A stretch of DNA of 11,874 nucleotides from DATNNN01 sp035601815 (lineage in GTDB: Bacteria > Pseudomonadota > Alphaproteobacteria > Rhizobiales > Xanthobacteraceae). The DNA is taken from the NCBI GenBank assembly GCA_035601815.1, contig DATNNN010000225.1, forward strand, positions 1 through 11,874. Reading direction: 5' to 3'. Under the pieces are notes generated by a model, which saw only the letters and a list, made by a program, of their open reading frames with translations, was not told the origin of the DNA and searched no databases. The translations under genes and the position numbers were made by a program. Shown here one piece after another: positions 6,822 through 11,874 of this stretch. Numbering within the stretch: position 1 is the stretch's first letter; each line of letters opens with the position of its first letter.

Positions 6822-7856
6822 ATGAACATCCGCAACGGAATTATCGAGGCGATCGGCCACACACCGCTGATCAAGCTCAGGCGCGCGTCGGAAGAAACCG
6901 GCTGCACCATCCTGGGCAAGGCCGAGTTCATGAACCCCGGCCAGTCGGTGAAGGACCGCGCCGGGCGGCAGATCATTCTCGAGGCGGAGAAGCGCGGCGA
7001 GATCAAGCCCGGCGGACTCGTGGTCGAGGCGACTGCCGGCAACACCGGCATCGGGCTCGCGCTCGTCGCCAACGCGCGGCGCTACCGCACGCTGATCGTA
7101 ATTCCCGAGACCCAGGCCCGCGAGAAGAAGGACGCGCTTCGGCTCTTCGGCGCGGAGCTCGTCGAGGTGCCGGCGGTCCCCTACAGCGATCCCAACAACT
7201 ACCAGCACATCGGCCGGCGCCTGGCGGACGCGCTGCGCAAGCGCGAGCCGAACGGCGTGCTCTACTCCGATCAGTGGAACAATCTCGACAATCGCAAGGC
7301 GCACTATGTCTCGACCGGGCCGGAGATCTGGGACGACCTGCAGGGCAAAGTGGACGGCTTCGTCTGCTCGATCGGCACCGGCGGCACGCTCGCCGGCGTC
7401 TCCAGCTACCTGCGCGAGAAGAAAAAGGACATCGTGATCGGCGTCGCCGACCCGCGGGGTGCGGCCATGTACAACCTCTTCGCCCACGGCGAGGCCAAGG
7501 TAACCGACGGGAGCTCGATCAGCGAAGGCATCGGGCTCGGCCGGGTGACGCCCATCATCGCGGACATGAAGATTGATAAGGCCTACCTCATTCCCGACGA
7601 AGAGGCGGTTCCCATCGTCTTTGATCTGATGGAGCACGAAGGCCTGTGCATGGGCGCCTCCACCGGCATCAACATCGCGGGCGCGATCCGGCTGGCGAGG
7701 GAGCTCGGACCGGGCAAGACCGTCGTCACGATTCTCGCCGACTACGGCACACGCTATGAGTCAAAACTCTTCAACCCGGCATTCCTGCGCGAGAAAGGTC
7801 TTCCGGTGCCGGCCTGGCTCGAGCGCAAGGTCGAGGTGCCGAACGTCTTCAAGTGA
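6822..7856 (+). CDS. cysK: Cysteine synthase (O-acetylserine sulfhydrylase), CysK type
   Basis: A 344-residue PLP enzyme of fold type II that joins sulfide to O-acetylserine to make cysteine and acetate in the cytoplasm. Seen: NPGQSVKDR (38-46) with the PLP lysine K44; EATAGNTG (69-76) as the substrate-binding loop; GTGGT (185-189) as the phosphate cradle; and CMGASTGIN (276-284), where S280 or T281 would contact the PLP ring nitrogen. It is longer than E. coli CysK, with the C-terminal extension (FNPAFLREKGLPVPAWLE) that I associate with alphaproteobacterial forms. The position before SVKD is Q where G is common. An open frame runs upstream to 6426, but that part overlaps the previous gene; the ATG at 6822 starts exactly at the family N-terminus. 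No clear ribosome binding site is visible. A cystathionine beta-synthase-like activity cannot be excluded from sequence. Confidence 0.9.
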   Translation: MNIRNGIIEAIGHTPLIKLRRASEETGCTILGKAEFMNPGQSVKDRAGRQIILEAEKRGEIKPGGLVVEATAGNTGIGLALVANARRYRTLIVIPETQAREKKDALRLFGAELVEVPAVPYSDPNNYQHIGRRLADALRKREPNGVLYSDQWNNLDNRKAHYVSTGPEIWDDLQGKVDGFVCSIGTGGTLAGVSSYLREKKKDIVIGVADPRGAAMYNLFAHGEAKVTDGSSISEGIGLGRVTPIIADMKIDKAYLIPDEEAVPIVFDLMEHEGLCMGASTGINIAGAIRLARELGPGKTVVTILADYGTRYESKLFNPAFLREKGLPVPAWLERKVEVPNVFK

Positions 7857-7876
7857 AGTAGGATGCGTTTGTTCGT

Positions 7877-7881
7877 GAGGA
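7877..7881 (+). promoter_or_regulatory. Ribosome binding site of the broken hutX gene
   Basis: GAGGA followed by ACCGCC and the ATG at 7888. This good site shows that translation was meant to begin at 7888, in a different frame from the main body of the gene, and supports reading the gene as broken rather than as a shorter gene starting at GTG 7964. Confidence 0.6.
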
Positions 7882-7887
7882 ACCGCC

Positions 7888-8368
7888 ATGCACGCCCCTG
7901 CTGCTGATCTGCGCAAGAAGCTCGCCGAGAACGCCGGCGTCGTGTTCGAGGACGTCGCGCGCCGTGCTCGAGGCGATGCCGGGCGCGACGCGTAGATTCG
8001 CGCCGGGTTCCGGCTTCATCGACGCGATGAACGACATTGCCACGTGGGGCGACATCACCCTGATCGTCCATACCGAAGACGGCATCATGGAGTTCTCGGG
8101 CCAGATCCCCAAGGGCGACGTGGCACGCGGCTATTTCAACCTCATGGGCCGCACCGGCTTCCACGGCCACCTGCGCCACGAGCGCTGCGCCGGCATCGCG
8201 TTCCTCGAGCGCACATTCATGGGGCGGCCGTCGGCAACGGTACTGTTCCTGAACCCGGAGGGCGGCTTGATGTTCAAGGCGTTCGTGGGCCGCGATGAGA
8301 AAAACGCGCTCCGCCAGGACCAGGTCGAGAAAATGCGGGCGCTGGTCGACCGGCTCGGCGCCGCCTGA
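7888..8368 (+). pseudogene. hutX: HutX/ChuX-family haem carrier gene with N-terminal frameshift
   Basis: The main body (from about 7964, 134 residues) matches the HutX/ChuX/HuvX family, cytoplasmic haem-binding proteins that work with haem uptake or breakdown. Seen: DIATWGDITLIVHTEDGI, GYFNLMGRTGFHGHLRHERC, IAFLERTFMG, and GLMFKAFVGRDE near the end. The family N-terminus is also present, from ATG 7888 (MHAPAADLRKKLAENAGVV, then FEDVAR), but in another frame, which runs into TAG at 7993-7995. The frames switch near 7955-7966, and about eight residues that normally link EDVAR to AVLEAMPG, part of a small helix-turn-helix-like region, appear missing. A deletion between two short GCGCGCC copies would explain this. 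An internal GTG at 7964 with GAGGAC 10 bases upstream could still yield the core domain. An assembly error is the main alternative. Haem handling is an odd guest among sulfur genes. Confidence 0.75.
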
Positions 8369-8408
8369 GCGGGTTGCGCCCCGGCCGGTCTTCGCCGATC
8401 TTTCGCCC

Positions 8409-9272
8409 ATGGCCGACGACAAACACACCGCAAGTCCGCTGTTGGTGACCACCGACTGGCTCGCCGACCGGGTGGGCAGTCGCGAGCTCGTGGTCGTGGA
8501 CGGTTCGTGGCACTTGCCGACGTTGAAGCGCGACGGCTTCGCCGAGTACCGCATCGCCCACATCCCCGCCGCGGTCTTCTTCGACATCGACGAGATCTCC
8601 GATCATTCCTTGGACCTCCCGCACATGATGCCACCGCCGGGGGCGTTCGCGCTGCACATGGCGCGCCTCGGCATCGGCGACGGCGTGAAGATCGTGGTCT
8701 ACGACACCATGGGCCTCTATTCGGCGCCGCGGGTGTGGTGGACGTTCAAGACCTTCGGGGCGAAAGAGGTGTTCATCCTCGACGGAGGCCTGCCGAAGTG
8801 GCGGGCGGAGGGCCGGCCGGTGGAAACCGGCATGGTCGCGCGCAAGCCGGCGCATTTCACAGTCAGCTTCAGCCCCGCGATGATCTCCGATCTCGCCCGC
8901 GTCCAGCTCGCCATCGACGAGCGCCAAGCGCAGGTGGTGGACGCGCGACCGGCCGAGCGCTTCGCCGGCGCGGCACCCGAGCCGCGGGCCGGCCTCGGCT
9001 CCGGACACATTCCGGGCTCGTTGAACCTGCCCTACGCCGGCCTCGTCGAGAGCGGACGGCTGAAATCCCCGGATCGCCTGGCGGCGGCGTTCTTCGCCGC
9101 CGGCGTCGATCTGGAGCAGCCGGTGATCACCTCGTGCGGCTCGGGCATCACCGCCGCCATCCTCAACTTTGCGCTCGCCACCCTCGGCAAGGAGCAGACC
9201 AGCCTCTATGATGGTTCCTGGGCGGAGTGGGGTGCCAAGCCCGACCAGCCGGTCGCGACCGGTCCGGGCTGA
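8409..9272 (+). CDS. sseA: 3-mercaptopyruvate sulfurtransferase
   Basis: A 287-residue protein of two rhodanese domains, cytoplasmic. It takes sulfur from 3-mercaptopyruvate onto its catalytic cysteine and passes it to thiols, thioredoxin or cyanide. Seen: an inactive first domain with VVVDGSWHLP (28-37), HIPAAVFFDID (51-61) and ILDGGLPKW (123-131); a second domain with VVDARPAERF (176-185), GHIPGSLNLPY (199-209), and the active-site loop CGSGIT (243-248) with C243. The CG[S/T]G[V/I]T loop marks mercaptopyruvate rather than thiosulfate sulfurtransferases, which have CRxGxx. The ATG at 8409 lies 40 bases after hutX and fits the family start; the ribosome binding site is weak. It ends 16 bases before the persulfide dioxygenase, so both are probably co-transcribed and share a persulfide pool. 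Confidence 0.92.
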   Translation: MADDKHTASPLLVTTDWLADRVGSRELVVVDGSWHLPTLKRDGFAEYRIAHIPAAVFFDIDEISDHSLDLPHMMPPPGAFALHMARLGIGDGVKIVVYDTMGLYSAPRVWWTFKTFGAKEVFILDGGLPKWRAEGRPVETGMVARKPAHFTVSFSPAMISDLARVQLAIDERQAQVVDARPAERFAGAAPEPRAGLGSGHIPGSLNLPYAGLVESGRLKSPDRLAAAFFAAGVDLEQPVITSCGSGITAAILNFALATLGKEQTSLYDGSWAEWGAKPDQPVATGPG

Positions 9273-9288
9273 TTGAAGCGAGGCGCGC

Positions 9289-10326
9289 ATGATCTTTCGC
9301 CAGCTGTTCGACGGCGTCTCGGGCACCTACACCTATCTCCTGGCAAGCCGGCGCGGCGGCGAGGCGCTGATCATCGATCCGGTGATCGAGAAGGTCGACC
9401 GCTACCTGCAGCTCGTGCGCGAGCTCGATCTGCGCCTGGTCAAGGCCGTGGACACGCACCTGCACGCCGATCACGTGACCGGGCTCGGGGCGTTGCGCGA
9501 CCGCACCCATTGCATCACGGTGATGGGCGAAGAGACCAAGGCGGACGTGGTGTCCATGCGCGTCGGCGAGGGTGACAAGGTGGCGATCGAGGGCGTGGCG
9601 CTGGACGTCCTGTTCACCCCCGGCCACACCGACGATTCCTACAGCTTCCTGATGGGCGACCGGGTGTTCACCGGCGACACGCTGCTCATCCGCGGCACCG
9701 GCCGCACCGACTTCCAAAACGGCAGCGCGCGGGCGCAGTACGAATCGATCTTCGGAAAGCTCTTGCGATTGCCGGAGGAAACGCTGGTGTTCCCCGCCCA
9801 CGACTACAAGGGCGACACGGTCAGCACCATCGGCGAAGAGAAGCGCTTCAATCCGCGCCTGCAGGTGAAGTCGATCGACGAGTACGTCGAGCTGATGGCG
9901 AACCTCAAGCTTCCCAATCCCAAGATGATGGACGTGGCCGTGCCGGCAAACATGCAGGTGGGCCTGCACCAGGAGGAAGTGGCAAGGCGCGGCTGGGCGC
10001 TATCCGCCAGCCAGGCGATGCAACAGTTCGACCGGCCGGACGTGGCGCTCATCGATTTGCGCGAGACACGCGAGCGCGAAAAGCACGGCATCATCCCCGG
10101 CTCGCGGCACCTGCCCTACCCCGACCTCGCGGCGAACCTCAGGCCGGGCGGCGCGATCCGCGCGCTCGCCGTCGACGAGAGCAAGCGGCTCCTGTTCTAC
10201 TGTGCCTTCGGCGAACGCTCGGCGATGGCGGTGCAGGCGGCGCAGGACGCGGGGCTCGTCACTGCCTGTCATCTCGCCGGCGGCATGGACGCCTGGCAGA
10301 GGGCGAACGGGCCTATCGACCGCTAG
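9289..10326 (+). CDS. Persulfide dioxygenase-rhodanese fusion protein
   Basis: A 345-residue fusion. Residues 1 to about 235 are an ETHE1-like metallo-beta-lactamase-fold persulfide dioxygenase that oxidises glutathione persulfide to sulfite at a single iron. Seen: THLHADH (56-62), GHTDDS (112-117), FTGDTLL (127-133) and PAHDY (169-173); H57, H113 and D130 match the iron ligands, and D61, H62 and H171 the remaining family positions. Residues about 240-345 are a rhodanese domain with LIDLRE (254-259), HGIIPGSRHLPY (266-277) and the active loop CAFGER (305-310) with C305. The same domain order occurs in the described PRF enzymes (for example Burkholderia) and in Blh-type proteins of BigR operons. 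The rhodanese could feed or drain persulfide at the dioxygenase site. Start supported by AGCGAGG a few bases upstream. No BigR-like regulator lies in the window. Confidence 0.92.
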   Translation: MIFRQLFDGVSGTYTYLLASRRGGEALIIDPVIEKVDRYLQLVRELDLRLVKAVDTHLHADHVTGLGALRDRTHCITVMGEETKADVVSMRVGEGDKVAIEGVALDVLFTPGHTDDSYSFLMGDRVFTGDTLLIRGTGRTDFQNGSARAQYESIFGKLLRLPEETLVFPAHDYKGDTVSTIGEEKRFNPRLQVKSIDEYVELMANLKLPNPKMMDVAVPANMQVGLHQEEVARRGWALSASQAMQQFDRPDVALIDLRETREREKHGIIPGSRHLPYPDLAANLRPGGAIRALAVDESKRLLFYCAFGERSAMAVQAAQDAGLVTACHLAGGMDAWQRANGPIDR

Positions 10327-10441
10327 CGCCCCAGGGGTTCGTCGATCTATCGTCGCGCTTGCGCTTTGTTGCCTTTCGGAGCGCGCGGCGAGATCAAATG
10401 CGATCGGGCGTCCTTATCAGAAGCGCCCCCAGTGCCGTGCG

Positions 10442-11197
10442 TCAATGCAGGATTTGGCTTAGAAACAACTTGGTGCGCGCGTGTTTGGGGTGCGCGAAGA
10501 ATTGCTTGGGCGGCGCCATCTCGACGATCTGCCCCTCGTCCATGAAGGCGATGCGGTCGGCGACCTCGCGGGCAAATCCCATCTCGTGGCTTACCACGAT
10601 CATGGTCTGGCCTTCGCGGGCGAGATCCACCATGACGTCCAGCACCTCCTTGATCATCTCCGGATCGAGTGCGGAGGTCGGCTCGTCGAACAGCATGATC
10701 TTGGGGTTCATGCATAGCGCGCGGGCGATCGCCACCCGCTGCTGCTGGCCGCCGGAAAGTTGACCGGGATACTTGTGCGCTTGCTCGGGGATGTGCACGC
10801 GCTCCAAATAACGCATGGCGATCTCTTCCGCCTGCCGGCGCGGCAGCCGGCGCACCCAGATCGGCGCCAGCGTGCAGTTCTCCATCACGGTAAGATGCGG
10901 GAACAGGTTGAACTGCTGAAACATCATGCCCGCCTCGCGGCGTACCACGTCGATGCGGCCGAGATCGTCGGTAAGCTCGACACCGTTGACCACGATCCTG
11001 CCCTTGTGATGGCGCTCGAGCCCGTTGATGCAGCGGATGAGCGTCGACTTGCCGGAGCCCGATGGCCCGCAGATCACGATGCGCTCGCCGCGGACGACCT
11101 TAAGATCGATGCCGCGCAGCACGTGGAACTCCCCGTACCACTTGTGCACGCGGACCATCTCGACCGCCGCGGGCTCCTTCTTCGGGCTACGCACCAT
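10442..11197 (-). CDS. aapP: Polar amino-acid ABC transporter ATPase (AapP/GlnQ type)
   Basis: A 251-residue ATP-binding subunit that drives amino-acid uptake on the cytoplasmic side of the membrane. Seen in order: Walker A GPSGSGKST (44-52), Q-loop MFQQFNLFP (92-100), ABC signature LSGGQQQR (147-154), Walker B IMLFDEPTSALDP (167-179), and the switch histidine VSHEMGFA (202-209). The C-terminus (ARTKLFLSQILH) is typical of AapP, the general L-amino-acid transporter ATPase of rhizobia, though GlnQ-like relatives look similar. Its ATG at 11197-11195 shares one base with the stop of the permease (TGATG), so translation is coupled. A TTG just upstream is less likely. It converges on the persulfide dioxygenase gene with a gap of about 115 bases. 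Confidence 0.93.
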   Translation of the reverse strand: MVRSPKKEPAAVEMVRVHKWYGEFHVLRGIDLKVVRGERIVICGPSGSGKSTLIRCINGLERHHKGRIVVNGVELTDDLGRIDVVRREAGMMFQQFNLFPHLTVMENCTLAPIWVRRLPRRQAEEIAMRYLERVHIPEQAHKYPGQLSGGQQQRVAIARALCMNPKIMLFDEPTSALDPEMIKEVLDVMVDLAREGQTMIVVSHEMGFAREVADRIAFMDEGQIVEMAPPKQFFAHPKHARTKLFLSQILH

Positions 11198-11874
11198 CAA
11201 AATCGCTCCGCGCTGACGCCGAGGCGGCGCTCGACGAACAGGGAATAGCGCGACATGGCGAAGCAGAACACGAAATAGATCATGCCGGCGAAGGCGAAGC
11301 CGGTGTAGAGCGTGGTCGGCGTCGCCCAGGCCGGATCGGAGAACGCGGCCCGGAGCTGGCCGAGCAGATCGAAAATCGCGACGATGAGCACGAGCGTCGT
11401 GTCCTTGAACAAGCCGATGAAGTTATTGACGATTCCGGGAATGACGCGGGTCAGCGCCTGCGGCAGGACGATGAAGCCCATGACCTGCCAGTAGGGCAAG
11501 CCGAGGGCATAGCCGCCCTCGTACTGGCTGCGCGGAATCGCCTGCAGGCCGCCGCGCACCACTTCGGCCATGTAGGCGGCGGAGAACAGCGCGACACCCA
11601 CGAGCACGCGCAACAGTGCGTCGAAGCTGACGCCCGCCGGCAGGAACAGGGGCAGCATGTAAGTGGCGAAGAAGAGCACCGTGATCAGCGGCACGCCGCG
11701 CCAAAACTCGATGAAGGCGACGGCCAGCCAGCGCACCACGGGAAGCTCGGAGCGGCGGCCGAGCGCGAGCAGAATGCCGAGCGGCAGCGAGGCGATGATG
11801 CCGGTGAAGGCTACCACCAGCGTGATCAAGAGCCCGCCCCAGCGGCGGGTCTCCACGTGCTCCAGGCCGAAGCT
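11197..11874 (-). CDS. aapM: Amino-acid ABC transporter permease (AapM type), 5' end missing
   Basis: The C-terminal 225 residues of a polar amino-acid permease; the reading frame runs off the right edge, so the start lies outside the window. Seen: WGGLLITLVVAFTG at the beginning of the permease domain, LPLGILLALGRRS, IEFWRGVPLITVLF (the HisM/GlnP-type N-terminal motif), and the coupling loop AIPRSQYEGGYALGLPYWQ followed by VLPQALTRVIPGIVNNF, where the ATPase docks. About five membrane segments are visible. The homologues I recall (AapM) are larger, with an N-terminal extension that would be outside. The preceding aapQ and aapJ genes are expected further to the right but cannot be seen. Confidence 0.9.
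   Translation of the reverse strand, partial: SFGLEHVETRRWGGLLITLVVAFTGIIASLPLGILLALGRRSELPVVRWLAVAFIEFWRGVPLITVLFFATYMLPLFLPAGVSFDALLRVLVGVALFSAAYMAEVVRGGLQAIPRSQYEGGYALGLPYWQVMGFIVLPQALTRVIPGIVNNFIGLFKDTTLVLIVAIFDLLGQLRAAFSDPAWATPTTLYTGFAFAGMIYFVFCFAMSRYSLFVERRLGVSAERF

Noticed and set aside
6816..7637. Long minus-strand open frame over cysK
   Set aside because: Shadow frame in high-GC DNA; the plus strand carries all PLP-enzyme motifs.
8274..9326. Long minus-strand open frame of 350 codons over sseA
   Set aside because: It is a shadow of a high-GC coding gene; the plus strand shows clear sulfurtransferase motifs while the minus translation has none.
10327..10441. Intrinsic terminator between the convergent persulfide dioxygenase and aapP genes
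   Set aside because: Only loose GC-rich pairings (for example CGCGCT with AGCGCG across a 20-base loop) and no T-run; not strong enough to list.
1..11874. CRISPR array, complete insertion sequence or integrase
   Set aside because: No regularly spaced repeats, no transposase or recombinase motifs, and no terminal inverted repeats were seen on either strand.

Overview
The window looks like a piece of an alphaproteobacterial chromosome, most likely Hyphomicrobiales (Bradyrhizobium/Xanthobacteraceae-like). This rests on the GC-rich right half, the AapM/AapP-type general amino-acid transporter genes, the long CysK variant and the persulfide dioxygenase-rhodanese fusion. The organism call is an inference from protein resemblance, not from a search.

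Left part (1 to about 5,560) has two layers. It opens with a complete tRNA-Asn(GTT) that encodes its own CCA end. It then runs into a more AT-rich, loosely packed set of surface-polysaccharide genes: a GT4 glycosyltransferase, a polysaccharide pyruvyl transferase, a small class I methyltransferase, a TylF/MycF-type methyltransferase on the opposite strand, and another class I SAM-dependent methyltransferase. The mixed strands, long gaps, weak ribosome binding sites and gene fragments suggest an accessory region assembled next to a tRNA gene. No integrase or attachment-site duplication is visible. The cassette ends in a scar. The first ~17 codons of a glycosyltransferase, joined by an ATGA overlap to the last methyltransferase, run directly into the antisense strand of a decayed N-terminus that I read as a type ISP restriction-modification protein with at least one single-base frameshift.

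Right part (about 5,826 to 10,326) is a compact, high-GC, co-directional sulfur block: two half-size YeeE/YedE membrane proteins (probable sulfur-compound uptake), a CysK-like cysteine synthase, 3-mercaptopyruvate sulfurtransferase and a persulfide dioxygenase-rhodanese fusion. Together these could import a sulfur species, assimilate sulfide into cysteine, move sulfane sulfur between carriers and oxidise excess persulfide to sulfite. A HutX/ChuX-family haem carrier gene sits between cysK and sseA. As written it is broken by a small out-of-frame event near its N-terminus.

The right edge (10,442 to 11,874) holds, on the minus strand, the ATPase and the 3' part of a permease of a polar amino-acid ABC transporter. 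They overlap by one base (TGATG) and converge on the sulfur block.

I found no CRISPR array, complete insertion sequence or clearly new biological system. The items most worth checking are the chimeric scar at 5,296-5,555 and the hutX lesion near 7,960.
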